Origin: Pontibacter indicus
GTDB taxonomy: Bacteria; Bacteroidota; Bacteroidia; Cytophagales; Hymenobacteraceae
Length of the DNA: 64,000 nt
Assembly (NCBI RefSeq): GCF_900156345.1
Contig: NZ_FTPP01000002.1
Location: 1,240,001-1,304,000, forward strand
Direction: 5' to 3'
The notes beneath the pieces were generated by a model, which was given only the letters and a program-made list of their open reading frames with translations, was not told the DNA's origin and made no database searches. Positions within the stretch are counted from its first letter, which is position 1, and each line of letters starts with the position of its first letter. Below, one piece after another: positions 17,740 through 26,419 of the stretch. Both the position numbers and the translations under genes were made by a program.

Positions 17740-18988
17740 CGGCTATATTCAAACTTTGGCGTACGAGGTTGAGCACGGCCAAGGCTGTATACTCGATATT
17801 GAGCTGCCGGTTTTTGTTGTATTGCAAAAGTTTTGCTTTGGCGCCGTGCTGGTCGGCATAGGCGATCCAGATGGTACCGACCGGCTTGTCGGGTGTGCCG
17901 CCGTCGGGGCCGGCTATACCGCTGGTGGCTACCCCAATGTCGGTTCCCAGTTTATGACGTATGTTCTGGGCCATTTCCAACACGGTGGCTTCGCTGACGG
18001 CGCCGTGCTGCTGTAGTGTTTCGGGCTTCACGCCGAGTACCTGCATTTTCACCTTATTGTCGTAGGCCACCACACCTCCTAGGAAGTAAGCTGAACTGCC
18101 CGGCACACTTGTGAAGCGGTGTGCGATGTAGCCCCCCGTGCAGCTCTCGGCTACTGAAATGGTCAGGCTACGCTCTTTCAATAGCTGGCCCAGGGCTTCC
18201 TCCAGGGGTACCTCGCCGTAGGCAAAGATGTGCTTCGGTACAAGGGCCGAAAGTTTGTTTACTTCCGTTTCGAGCTCTTTTTCCAGCTGACCGGCCTGCT
18301 CGGCTATACCTGTCAGGCGCAGGCGCACGCCGCCCAGGTGAGGCAGGTAGGCCAGCTTGATGTGCGGCGGCAGGCTCGTTTCCCACTCGTCCAGCCGCTC
18401 GGCCAGCATCGACTCCGGTATCCCTACTGTCTGGATCACCTTGTGGATAATGCTGGGCGGATTGAAATAAGCCTTAAGCTGCGGCAACACAATGTCGGTC
18501 ATCATGCGTTTCATCTCGTAAGGCACGCCCGGCATCGACACGTATACCTTGCCCGCATCCTCAAACCACATACCCGGTGCTGTCCCCAGCACGTTGCGCA
18601 CGGGCTTGCACGAGGCGGGCAGAAAAGCCTGCTGCCGGTTCAATTCCGTCAGCTCGAAACCCCGGTTTTTGAACAGCGTCGTCACATCGGCCAGCGACTG
18701 CTCGTCCAGTTTCAGCTCAGTATGGAAGTAATCGGCCAGCACGTCTTTGGTCAGGTCGTCTTTGGTGGGGCCTAGTCCGCCGGTCATCAGGATGATGTCT
18801 GCGCGGGTCTTGGCGCTGTCGAGCGCTTCTACAATGTGGCCTGCCTCATCCGACACCGACGTGATTTGCTTCACCCTTATCCCAATTTTGGCAAGTTCTG
18901 TCCCCATCCACGCAGAATTGGTGTCCACTATCTGCCCGTAGAGTATTTCGTCGCCAATCGTGATGATTTCTGCAAGAACCGTTTTCAT
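17729..18988 (-). CDS. cinA: CinA, nicotinamide-nucleotide amidohydrolase family
   Basis: This 419-residue two-domain CinA has an N-terminal MoaB/Mog-like COG1058 domain (about 1-170), with AEIITIGDEILYGQIVDTNS and MTGGLGPTKDDLTKDVL, and is an ADP-ribose pyrophosphatase-like domain in characterised members. The C-terminal nicotinamide mononucleotide deamidase domain (about 255-415, PncC-like) has SVAESCTGGYIAH and ATSGIAGPDGGT. It recycles NMN to nicotinic acid mononucleotide in NAD metabolism. In Streptococcus and Bacillus cinA is competence-induced, but it is also common in non-competent bacteria. It is transcribed alone on the minus strand; the next gene, E2, starts from a promoter overlapping its end. 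Confidence 0.95.
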   Translation of the reverse strand: MKTVLAEIITIGDEILYGQIVDTNSAWMGTELAKIGIRVKQITSVSDEAGHIVEALDSAKTRADIILMTGGLGPTKDDLTKDVLADYFHTELKLDEQSLADVTTLFKNRGFELTELNRQQAFLPASCKPVRNVLGTAPGMWFEDAGKVYVSMPGVPYEMKRMMTDIVLPQLKAYFNPPSIIHKVIQTVGIPESMLAERLDEWETSLPPHIKLAYLPHLGGVRLRLTGIAEQAGQLEKELETEVNKLSALVPKHIFAYGEVPLEEALGQLLKERSLTISVAESCTGGYIAHRFTSVPGSSAYFLGGVVAYDNKVKMQVLGVKPETLQQHGAVSEATVLEMAQNIRHKLGTDIGVATSGIAGPDGGTPDKPVGTIWIAYADQHGAKAKLLQYNKNRQLNIEYTALAVLNLVRQSLNIAVDE

Positions 18989-19144
18989 GTTAAATTTTTT
19001 TGGTCTGATTTGTGCGTTGCAAAGGAAAACCCATTCAAGTTAAAGATGTTCGCCTGATTTGAAGCATAGCCGCGGTTATTTTCTGTATTTTCGACCCGGC
19101 TTTCAGGTATAGGCCTGCATGTTCGAGAATTAAACTCTAAACCC

Positions 19145-19879
19145 ATGAAAAAATTACTCTACACTTCCCTTATCGCCCTTGGCCTTGGCGCTTCGTCCTG
19201 CACGGTGGCCGAAATCCAGCGCACTGTTGATGGTGTGATGGCCGGAACGGGAACCGGAACCGCTGTTACCCGCGAAGAAGTAGCCTCTGGCTTGAGGCAG
19301 GCCCTGGAAGTAGGCATCACCAAAGGCTCAAACCAGGCATCCCAGACCGACGGCTTCTATAAGAACTCGCTGATCCGTATTCCTTTTCCGCCGGATGTGC
19401 AGAAGGTGGAGAACACGCTGCGCCAGGTAGGTCTGGGCAAAGAGGTGGACCGCTTCGTGCTGACGCTGAACCGTGGAGCCGAAGATGCCGCCAAAAGCGC
19501 TGTGCCTATCTTTGTGAACGCCATCAAGCAAATGACCATACAGGATGCTTGGGGTATTTTGAAGGGCGATAAGGACGCAGCCACAAACTACCTCAAGCGC
19601 ACGACTTCCTCGCAATTGCAGGCAGCCTTTATGCCGGTGATACGTCAGTCGCTGGAGAAGACCAACGCCACCCGCTACTATACCGACCTCGTGACCAGGT
19701 ATAACCAGATCCCGATGGTGCAGAAGGTAAACCCGAACCTGGACGAGTATGCAACCGAGAAAGCCATGGACGGCCTGTTCACACTGATTGCCCAGGAAGA
19801 GGCGAACATTCGCGAAAACCCGATTGCCCGCACCACCGAGCTGCTGCGCCGGGTGTTCGCCAACCAGAACCAGTCGTAA
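19145..19879 (+). CDS. DUF4197 lipoprotein
   Basis: This 244-residue protein has a lipoprotein signal peptide (MKKLLYTSLIALGLGASSC, Cys at 19). The remainder is one helical domain of the DUF4197 type with GLRQALEVGITKGSNQASQ, the PFPPDVQKVENTLRQVGLG block and NRGAEDAAKSAVPIFVNAI. Family members are outer-membrane or periplasmic lipoproteins of unknown function found mostly in Bacteroidota and Proteobacteria. It is monocistronic, followed by a terminator, and its TAA stop continues as GGTATA. Confidence 0.9.
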   Translation: MKKLLYTSLIALGLGASSCTVAEIQRTVDGVMAGTGTGTAVTREEVASGLRQALEVGITKGSNQASQTDGFYKNSLIRIPFPPDVQKVENTLRQVGLGKEVDRFVLTLNRGAEDAAKSAVPIFVNAIKQMTIQDAWGILKGDKDAATNYLKRTTSSQLQAAFMPVIRQSLEKTNATRYYTDLVTRYNQIPMVQKVNPNLDEYATEKAMDGLFTLIAQEEANIRENPIARTTELLRRVFANQNQS

Positions 19880-19903
19880 GGTATACCTGCTATACCACTC
19901 CGA

Positions 19904-19937
19904 AAAGCCCGCTGTATCGTTTGGTACGGCAGGCTTT
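19904..19937 (+). terminator. Terminator after the DUF4197 gene
   Basis: An AAAGCC-c-GC / GC-a-GGCTTT stem followed by CTTTTTT. Confidence 0.75.
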
Positions 19938-20028
19938 CTTTTTTGCAAAACATTAGCGCCGAATTGAAAGTACAATACACAAAATTTTAAGAGTGAGTCA
20001 GATACACTTTTACCTCCGCTTTCTACCT

Positions 20029-21309
20029 ATGGAAAACAAACGCTTCAAATACAGTCCGATTACGAAAGAAAAAGACCTTGACGAGCTGATTGACGAGATT
20101 GGTGATGCCCGGGTCGTGATGTTGGGAGAGGCCTCGCATGGCACATCGGAGTACTATACCTGGCGAACGGCCATTTCCAGGCGTCTGATTGAGGACAAGG
20201 GCTTCCGTTTCATAGCCGTGGAAGGCGACTGGCCGGAGTGCTACGCCGTGAACCGCTTTGTGAAAGGCTACCAGAATTCCGGCCGCCGGATAGCCGAGGT
20301 GCTGGAGGTATACCGCCGCTGGCCTACCTGGATGTGGGCCAACTGGGAGGTGGCCGCCCTGGTGGAGTGGCTTCGGGACTTCAACAACCTGCGGCAGGTG
20401 CAGGACAAGATCGGCTTCTACGGACTGGACGTGTACAGCCTTTGGGAGTCGCTGGAACAGGTGCTCCGATACATGGAAAGGCATAACGGAAAGGCTGCCG
20501 AAGCCGCACGTGCCGCCGTTCGCTGCTTCGAGCCCTATCACCGCGACCCGCAAAACTACGCCCAGGCCACCGCCTTCGTCCCCACCGACTGCGAGACCGA
20601 AGTGCTGGAAATGCTGGAGCAAGTGTCCCGGCGCCCGATTTTCCCCGATGACCCGGAGCACGAGTTTAACACAGCGCAGAATGCGCTGGTGGCCGTAAAT
20701 GCAGAGAAATACTACCGCGCCATGATCAGGGGAGGGGCCGGATCCTGGAACGTGCGCGACACGCACATGATGGAAACGTTGGATCGTTTGTTGGAACTCA
20801 ACGGCCCCGATGCCAAGGCTATTGTATGGGAGCACAACACCCACATCGGCGACGCCAGGTATACCGACATGGCCGACGACGGTATGTTTAACATCGGACA
20901 GCTGGCCCGTGAGAAGTACGGCCGGGAGCAGGTGAAACTAGTGGGCTTTGGCAGCTACCAGGGCAACGTGATCGCGAGCCGCTCGTGGGGAGCACCGATG
21001 CAGAAAATGGAAATGCCGCCTGCTCGCGCAGGGAGCTGGGAGCACATGCTGCACGAAATCAACACCGACGACAAGATCATCCTTTCCAAAGACCTGAAAG
21101 CTATACCTGAGCTACAGCAACCTGTTCCGCACCGTGCCATTGGCGTGGTATACGACCCTAAAATGGAACACCTCGGCAACTACGTGCCCACCGTTATACC
21201 TGAGCGCTACGACGCTTTCCTGTATTTCGATGAAACCGAGGGCGTGCACCCACTGCACATGAAGGTGCGCGGCGGAAAAGAGCCGGAGCTATACCCGTGG
21301 AATTATTGA
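20029..21309 (+). CDS. Erythromycin-esterase family protein
   Basis: This 426-residue protein is of the Ere/succinoglycan-biosynthesis-esterase superfamily. I start it at the ATG of MENKRFKYSPITK; an in-frame GTG at 19993 would add 12 poorly matching residues. Family motifs are VMLGEASHGTSEYYTWR near residue 30, AVEGDWPECYAVNRFVKG near 60 and EHNTHIGDARYTDM near 270, containing the catalytic Glu and His residues of the group. EreA/B enzymes hydrolyse the macrolide lactone ring. Most chromosomal homologues like this one have no known substrate, and resistance should not be assumed. No signal peptide is visible. A strong terminator separates it from convergent yebC. Confidence 0.88.
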   Translation: MENKRFKYSPITKEKDLDELIDEIGDARVVMLGEASHGTSEYYTWRTAISRRLIEDKGFRFIAVEGDWPECYAVNRFVKGYQNSGRRIAEVLEVYRRWPTWMWANWEVAALVEWLRDFNNLRQVQDKIGFYGLDVYSLWESLEQVLRYMERHNGKAAEAARAAVRCFEPYHRDPQNYAQATAFVPTDCETEVLEMLEQVSRRPIFPDDPEHEFNTAQNALVAVNAEKYYRAMIRGGAGSWNVRDTHMMETLDRLLELNGPDAKAIVWEHNTHIGDARYTDMADDGMFNIGQLAREKYGREQVKLVGFGSYQGNVIASRSWGAPMQKMEMPPARAGSWEHMLHEINTDDKIILSKDLKAIPELQQPVPHRAIGVVYDPKMEHLGNYVPTVIPERYDAFLYFDETEGVHPLHMKVRGGKEPELYPWNY

Positions 21310-21313
21310 GTAC

Positions 21314-21349
21314 AAAAAAGGCTGCCTGTATTTATACAGACAGCCTTTT
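21314..21349. terminator. Bidirectional terminator between the esterase and yebC
   Basis: An AAAAGGCTG-c-CTGT / ACAG-a-CAGCCTTTT stem with A/T tails on both sides. Confidence 0.85.
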
Positions 21350-21375
21350 GCTATACCTTCAGAATGGGCGAGTGC

Positions 21376-22083
21376 TTATGCCATGTTGTGGTACACGGCT
21401 TGCACGTCGTCGTCTTCTTCGATTTTCTCGATCAGGTTCTCGATTTCCTCGGCTTGCTCGTCGCTCAGCTCTGTGCGCGTATTCGGCACACGCTGCAGTT
21501 CAGCGCTGATTACGTTCAGGCCTTTTTCCTCCAGCGCCTTTTGCATGGCACCAAAGTCAGTGAAGGCCGTCTCCACGATGATTTCCCCCTCGTGCTCATA
21601 AATGTCCTCTGCACCGGCGTCAATCAGTTCCAGCTCCAGCTCTTCAATGTCGAGCCCTTCAGCGGCAATCTTGAAAATGCCTTTGCGGGTGAAGATGAAA
21701 TCCAGGGAGCCGGTTTTGCCTACGGCGCCGCCTGCACGCGAAAAGTATACGCGCATGTTGGCGATGGTACGGTTCAGGTTGTCAGTGGCAGTCTCTACCA
21801 GAATGGCGATGCCGTGCGGACCGTAGCCCTCGTATACTACTTCTTCGTAATCTTTTTCTTCTTTGGAGGAGGCACGCTTGATGGCCGCTTCCACACGGTC
21901 TTTCGGCATGTTTACGCCTTTGGCGTTCTGGATGGCCGTACGAAGTCGGGAGTTGGTTTCCGGGTTAGGGCCGGCTTCCTTCACCGCCATCACAATCTCT
22001 TTGCCGAGGCGCGTAAATGCCTTCGACATTTTGTCCCAACGCTTAAACTTACGCGCTTTTCTAAATTCAAATGCTCTTCCCAT
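21376..22083 (-). CDS. yebC: YebC/PmpR/TACO1 family protein
   Basis: This 235-residue protein has the three-domain YebC fold. The N-terminus GRAFEFRKARKFKRWDKMSK matches the family start. MPKDRVEAAIKRAS, YEGYGPHGIAILVE and FSRAGGAVGKTGSL are the conserved stretches. Family members act as transcriptional regulators in some bacteria, and recent work assigns several (YebC2, TACO1) to the ribosome, where they help translate polyproline or other stalling stretches. Which role applies here is not readable from sequence. It is a single gene on the minus strand with a -7-like box at 22109. Confidence 0.95.
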   Translation of the reverse strand: MGRAFEFRKARKFKRWDKMSKAFTRLGKEIVMAVKEAGPNPETNSRLRTAIQNAKGVNMPKDRVEAAIKRASSKEEKDYEEVVYEGYGPHGIAILVETATDNLNRTIANMRVYFSRAGGAVGKTGSLDFIFTRKGIFKIAAEGLDIEELELELIDAGAEDIYEHEGEIIVETAFTDFGAMQKALEEKGLNVISAELQRVPNTRTELSDEQAEEIENLIEKIEEDDDVQAVYHNMA

Positions 22084-22108
22084 GGTATTTGATTACGTGT
22101 ATCTCTTA

Positions 22109-22116
22109 CAAATTTA
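22109..22116 (-). promoter_or_regulatory. Candidate -7 box for yebC
   Basis: The minus strand reads TAAATTTG, 26 bp upstream of the yebC start. No clear TTG is seen at -33. The rest of 22117-22273 shows no gene. Confidence 0.4.
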
Positions 22117-22273
22117 GGGAGCTAAACTGTAATTCGGTAATATTTTACGCTGTTCGTTGTCTGTTAATCGCTTCGGGGAGATTATGCGAAGCCAATCGGC
22201 GTATTTCTTCCGCCAGATACGCGAAATCTCTACGTTTTGAAGGCTAATTCGACAGTAGGGGATGGGTAGAGAA

Positions 22274-22924
22274 TTAAGACTTTGCTGATTTTGGCTGCTT
22301 GGCCTGGGCGTGGTAGTCTGTGATGTAAAGGTGCTGGTCGCAGAAACTGTACTCATGCACGATGTTGGACCCCACAATGATCAGCCTGCCTTCTTTATTG
22401 GCGGCCACGTGCTCCTGGTACCAGCTCACACCTTCTTGATCCAGGTTGGTGGTAGGCTCGTCGAGCACGAGCAGTTTGGTGTCGGAGTAGATGGCCAGCC
22501 CCAGCTTCAGGCGCTGCTTCATACCCGACGAAAAATCCTTCACATACTTGTTGCGGGACTTCTGCAGGCCCATCCGTTCTATCAACGCATCATGCGACAG
22601 GTTGCCGCGCAATTGCTTGAAACGAGTATGGAAGGCGATCATCTCGCTGAGGGTAAATTCCTCCACCAGCTCTAGGTAAGGGGCTGTGAGGGAGAGCTGG
22701 CGATAGGCTGCATCCGGCGCGACTGCCTTGCCATCGATCAGGTAGGTGATTTCACCCTCCGAGTGCAGGTTGTGGCCGGCGATAACAGTAAGAAGAGTGG
22801 ATTTACCGGACCCGTTATGCCCCAAAATGGCATATGAGGTGCCTGACTCTAAGGTATAGGTCAGGTTCCGGAAAATCCACTCGTAATTGTAGCGTTTACC
22901 TAAGTTGCTTAGGTTAATTTGCAT
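22274..22924 (-). CDS. ABC transporter ATP-binding protein (end of the lipid A cluster)
   Basis: This 216-residue single ATPase domain has Walker A GHNGSGKST (about residues 35-43), a Q-loop region near TAPYLELVEE, signature DFSSGMKQRLKLG and Walker B LLVLDEPTTNLD. It is short and lacks a membrane domain, so it must pair with a permease elsewhere. It starts 11 bp inside lpxA and follows lpxC-fabZ and lpxA on the same strand, a conserved order in Bacteroidota. Its substrate is not known; the linkage points to envelope lipid transport or processing (inference). Confidence 0.88.
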   Translation of the reverse strand: MQINLSNLGKRYNYEWIFRNLTYTLESGTSYAILGHNGSGKSTLLTVIAGHNLHSEGEITYLIDGKAVAPDAAYRQLSLTAPYLELVEEFTLSEMIAFHTRFKQLRGNLSHDALIERMGLQKSRNKYVKDFSSGMKQRLKLGLAIYSDTKLLVLDEPTTNLDQEGVSWYQEHVAANKEGRLIIVGSNIVHEYSFCDQHLYITDYHAQAKQPKSAKS

Positions 22925-23705
22925 CTTTCGAGAAGTAGCTCTTTATGATACCGCGGCCGGAGTCGCGCACGAATTTGATGATCTCGTCACGCTCACGGCT
23001 AGGGGCCATCTCCAGTTCGATCTTGTCTAGGGCTTCAGTGGTGTTGTTGCCGCTCATGAACAGGATGCGGTAGATTTGCTGCACCTCGTTGATCTGCTCG
23101 CTGTTGAAACCTCTGCGGCGCAGACCAATGGAGTTGATACCGGCATAAGTAAGCGGCTCGCGCGCTGCCTTCACATAAGGAGGCACGTCTTTGCGAACCA
23201 GCGAACCACCCGAGATCATGGCATGGGCACCGATCTTCACGAACTGGTGCACGGCGCTCGAACCCCCGATGATGGCGTAATCGCCCATCTCCACGTGTCC
23301 GGCCATCTGCACGGCGTTCACCACGATGCAGTTATTGCCCACAATACAGTCGTGCGCAATATGGGCGTAGGACATGATCAGGCAATTGCTGCCCACTACG
23401 GTCTTCATCTTGTCAATGGTGCCACGGCTGATGGTCACGCACTCTCTGATTACGGTATTGTCACCGATGATGGCGGTTGTCTCCTCGCCGGCGAACTTGA
23501 GGTCCTGCGGCACAGAAGAGATAACGGCACCCGGGTATATTTTGCAGTTTTTGCCTATACGGGCGCCCTCCATAATGGTCACGTTGGGGCCAATCCAGGT
23601 GCCTTCTCCGATCTCTACGTTCTTGTAAATCGTGGAAAAAGGCTCTACGACCACATTCTGGGCAATTTTAGCCTCTGGGTGGATGTATGCTAACGGCTGA
23701 TTCAT
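22914..23705 (-). CDS. lpxA: UDP-N-acetylglucosamine acyltransferase LpxA
   Basis: This 263-residue enzyme catalyses the first step of lipid A synthesis, transferring a 3-hydroxyacyl chain from ACP to the 3-OH of UDP-GlcNAc. The N-terminal two thirds are hexapeptide repeats of a left-handed beta helix (YIHPEAKIAQNVVVEPFS onward). The AHIAHDCIVG segment holds the catalytic His, and AIIGGSSAVHQFVKIG follows as in other LpxA. The C-terminal helices begin near GINSIGLRRRGF. The start overlaps the lpxC-fabZ stop by 4 nt, and the 3' end overlaps the ABC gene by 11 nt, so the three are translationally coupled. Confidence 0.97.
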   Translation of the reverse strand: MNQPLAYIHPEAKIAQNVVVEPFSTIYKNVEIGEGTWIGPNVTIMEGARIGKNCKIYPGAVISSVPQDLKFAGEETTAIIGDNTVIRECVTISRGTIDKMKTVVGSNCLIMSYAHIAHDCIVGNNCIVVNAVQMAGHVEMGDYAIIGGSSAVHQFVKIGAHAMISGGSLVRKDVPPYVKAAREPLTYAGINSIGLRRRGFNSEQINEVQQIYRILFMSGNNTTEALDKIELEMAPSRERDEIIKFVRDSGRGIIKSYFSKDAN

Positions 23706-25096
23706 GCGTCTTTCTTTACTATACTTGCCGACATCTCTGCCTCCATTACCAGCTGGCCACCCACAAAGGCCTGACCACTCATTTTGGCAATACCCCGCTT
23801 CACAGGGGCAAGCAATTCACATTTAAAAATTATGGTATCGCCCGGAATTACCTTGCGCTTGAAGCGGCAGCGGTCTATGCCCAGGAAATAGGTCCAGTAG
23901 TCTTCCGGATTCTCCACCGTGTTCAGTACCAGTATACCGCCCGTCTGGGCCATCGCCTCGATCTGAATCACGCCAGGCAGCACAGGGTTGCCCGGGAAGT
24001 GGCCTTGGAAGAAAGGCTCGTTCATGGTCACGTTCTTAACGCCCGTTACCGTGGTTTCGTCTAAGTGGATGATCTTGTCTATCAGCAGGAAAGGGTACCG
24101 GTGCGGCAGTGTGGCCGCAATCTGGTTGATGTCCATCACCGGTGGCTTCTTCGGGTCGTAGGTGGGTACGGTCTTGATCGAAGCTTCCTGTATAAGTTTC
24201 TTCACACGGCGTGCAAACGCGATGTTGGCGGCGTGGCCTGGTCTGGCTGCCAGAATCTGTCCTTTGATCGGGCGTCCGATCAGGGCGAGGTCGCCCATCA
24301 GGTCCAGCAGCTTGTGGCGGGCCATTTCGTTTTTGAAGCGGAGGGCTGTGTTGTTCAGAATGCCTTCTTCCTCTACTTTCACTTTCTTCTTGCCCAGCAG
24401 GTCAGCCAGGTATTCCAGCTCACCATCCTCTACCACGCGGTCCACGATCACGATGGCATTGTCCAGGTCACCGCCTTTGATTAGATTTTGCTTATAAAGC
24501 GCCTCGAGCTCGTGCAGGAAGCAGAAGGTACGGCAAGGAGCAATTTCCCCCTCAAACTGGTTCATGTCGGTGATGGAGGCGTGCTGACTGCCCAGTACAG
24601 GCGAGTTGTAGTCCACCATCACGGTCAGGCGGTAGTCGTCGAGCGGCAGGGCGGCTATTTCCACGCCACGGCTGTCGTCTTTGTAGCTCACGCCTTCGGT
24701 TATCTCGAAGTAGTTGCGCAGGGCGTTCTGCTCCTGCAGGCCTACTTCCAGCAGGGCTTTTACAAACTCAATGGAAGAACCGTCCATGATGGGGGGCTCC
24801 GGGCCGTCGAGTTCAATCAGCACATTGTCGATCTGCAGGCCTACCAGGGCCGCCAGCGTATGCTCCACTGTGTTCACGCGCGCGCCGTTCTGCTCGATGG
24901 TCGTGCCACGCGAAAGGTCCACCACATTGTCCACGTCTACATTTACAATCGGCTGCCCCTCAAGGTCAATGCGCTGAAATTTGTAGCCATGGTTTGCAGG
25001 GGCGGGCTTAAAGGTCATGTTTGACACAACGCCCGTATGCAACCCAATGCCCGATACCGTTACCGGACCTTTGATAGTGTGCTGTTTATAATTCAT
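23702..25096 (-). CDS. lpxC: Bifunctional LpxC-FabZ (deacetylase / 3-hydroxyacyl-ACP dehydratase)
   Basis: This 464-residue fusion protein has two domains. Residues 1 to about 300 are LpxC, the zinc deacetylase of UDP-3-O-acyl-GlcNAc and committed step of lipid A: QHTIKGPVTVSGIGLHTG, the zinc-binding VEHTLAAL, and HKLLDLMGDLALIG. Residues about 318-464 are FabZ, the beta-hydroxyacyl-ACP dehydratase of fatty-acid synthesis: LPHRYPFLLIDKI with the catalytic His, and GHFPGNPVLPGVIQIEAMAQ with the catalytic Glu. The fusion is well known in Bacteroidota and ties lipid A commitment to acyl-chain supply. It is followed by lpxA with a 4-nt overlap. A good promoter lies at 25188-25218. Confidence 0.97.
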   Translation of the reverse strand: MNYKQHTIKGPVTVSGIGLHTGVVSNMTFKPAPANHGYKFQRIDLEGQPIVNVDVDNVVDLSRGTTIEQNGARVNTVEHTLAALVGLQIDNVLIELDGPEPPIMDGSSIEFVKALLEVGLQEQNALRNYFEITEGVSYKDDSRGVEIAALPLDDYRLTVMVDYNSPVLGSQHASITDMNQFEGEIAPCRTFCFLHELEALYKQNLIKGGDLDNAIVIVDRVVEDGELEYLADLLGKKKVKVEEEGILNNTALRFKNEMARHKLLDLMGDLALIGRPIKGQILAARPGHAANIAFARRVKKLIQEASIKTVPTYDPKKPPVMDINQIAATLPHRYPFLLIDKIIHLDETTVTGVKNVTMNEPFFQGHFPGNPVLPGVIQIEAMAQTGGILVLNTVENPEDYWTYFLGIDRCRFKRKVIPGDTIIFKCELLAPVKRGIAKMSGQAFVGGQLVMEAEMSASIVKKDA

Positions 25097-25187
25097 TTAA
25101 TGTTTCGTTGTTAGCTTGTGGCGATACTTTCGCTGCTGTAGCGCACAGAGTATGAGCGGACTTACAGCGGAGGGAGCATTGCGAGTG

Positions 25188-25218
25188 CAAACTTAAGATT
25201 TTATACACTGCCTGCCAA
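25188..25218 (-). promoter_or_regulatory. Promoter for the lpxC-fabZ/lpxA/ABC operon
   Basis: On the minus strand TTG (25218-25216), a 20-bp spacer and TAAGTTTG (25195-25188) match the -33/-7 pattern. The leader to the ATG at 25096 is about 85 nt. Confidence 0.65.
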
Positions 25219-25256
25219 TTTTAATTATTGGCACAGGGCAACAGTGACCTGAAGTT

Positions 25257-26279
25257 TTAATTCTTCTCTTTCAGCTCGTCCAGAACACGCTGCATTTCCG
25301 GCAATTTGCGGAACACGGTGATGGCTTTGAGGTTTTGTTTGTAGTCGAAGGCAGGGGAGCCTTGAATAACGGTGCCCGACTCTTTCACAGACTTGGACAC
25401 GCCTGATTGTGCACCAATGGTGGTTTTGTCGGCTATGCTGATATGGCCTACGATGCCCACCTGCCCGGCAATCACACAGTTATTGCCAATTTTAGTAGAG
25501 CCGGAAATGCCTGTCTGTGAGGCGATAACGGTATGCTGGCCAACCTCCACGTTATGGGCTACCTGCACCAGGTTGTCGATCTTGGTGCCCTTGCGGATAA
25601 TGGTAGAGCCCATGGTGGCGCAGTCGATGGTGGTGTTGGCGCCGATGTTCACGTCGTCTTCCAGCACCACATTGCCGATCTGCGGTACATTTTTGTAGGT
25701 GCCGTCTGGCTGAGGGGCAAAGCCGAAACCGTCACTGCCCAGTACCACACCGGCATGCAGGGTACAGTTGGCACCCACTACGGTGTTGGCGTATAACTTG
25801 GCTCCCGCGAAAATAGTGGTGTTATCGCCAATGGTGCAATTGTCGCCGATGTATGCCTGCGGGTAAATGCGCACGTTCTGGCCAATTTTGCAGTTGTTGC
25901 CGATGTAAGAAAAGGCACCGCGGTAATGGCCTTCGCCTATTTCGCTGCCAGCGCCCATAAAGCAAGGCTCTTCTACGCCCACCTTAGAAGCGAGCACAGC
26001 CTGCTGGTAATAAGCCAGTAAGGTTGAAAAACTGGAATATGGATCGGCTACACGGATGAGGGAGGCGGACACAGGCTTTTTGAGCTCCAGTTTGTCCGAT
26101 ACGATCACCGCACTTGCTCCGGTAGTGTAAAGATAGGGTTCATATTTTAAGTTAGACAAAAACGCGAGTGCCCCAGCCTGGGCCTCTTCAATTTTGGCTA
26201 ATGTGCTGACCTTTACTGTATTGTCTCCTTCAACTTCTCCCTTCAAAAGGTCTGCAATCTGTTGAATAGTGAATTCCAT
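25257..26279 (-). CDS. lpxD: UDP-3-O-(3-hydroxyacyl)glucosamine N-acyltransferase LpxD
   Basis: This 340-residue enzyme catalyses the third step of lipid A synthesis, N-acylation of the deacetylated UDP-sugar. The N-terminal uridine-binding domain (about 1-95) is followed by a left-handed beta helix of hexapeptides (about 100-300). The [16 protein letters not shown] segment carries the catalytic His equivalent. The C-terminal helices (about 315-340) end in [12 protein letters not shown]. Its start is 140 bp from the HD gene, with a separate -7-like box, so it may be transcribed independently of lpxC-fabZ. Confidence 0.97.
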   Translation of the reverse strand: MEFTIQQIADLLKGEVEGDNTVKVSTLAKIEEAQAGALAFLSNLKYEPYLYTTGASAVIVSDKLELKKPVSASLIRVADPYSSFSTLLAYYQQAVLASKVGVEEPCFMGAGSEIGEGHYRGAFSYIGNNCKIGQNVRIYPQAYIGDNCTIGDNTTIFAGAKLYANTVVGANCTLHAGVVLGSDGFGFAPQPDGTYKNVPQIGNVVLEDDVNIGANTTIDCATMGSTIIRKGTKIDNLVQVAHNVEVGQHTVIASQTGISGSTKIGNNCVIAGQVGIVGHISIADKTTIGAQSGVSKSVKESGTVIQGSPAFDYKQNLKAITVFRKLPEMQRVLDELKEKN

Positions 26280-26326
26280 CTTGTAAAATTAGAGCAAAAA
26301 ATAAAATGTGCTACCCGTCGGGGACG

Positions 26327-26334
26327 CAAACTTA
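26327..26334 (-). promoter_or_regulatory. Candidate -7 box for lpxD
   Basis: The minus strand reads TAAGTTTG, 48 bp before the lpxD start; the same box is used by lpxC-fabZ. No TTG is found at the matching -33 position. Confidence 0.4.
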
Positions 26335-26419
26335 CTAAAAACTTTACGCTGCGCCGCCATATTCTGCCGCAGATTACGGAGAGGACAAGCAAATCCCGTG
26401 CAAATCCTATAGCCGGTTT

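Noticed and set aside
17729..18988. Competence gene cluster around cinA
   Set aside because: No comEA, comEC, dprA or type IV pilus genes are in the window. cinA alone is not evidence of competence.
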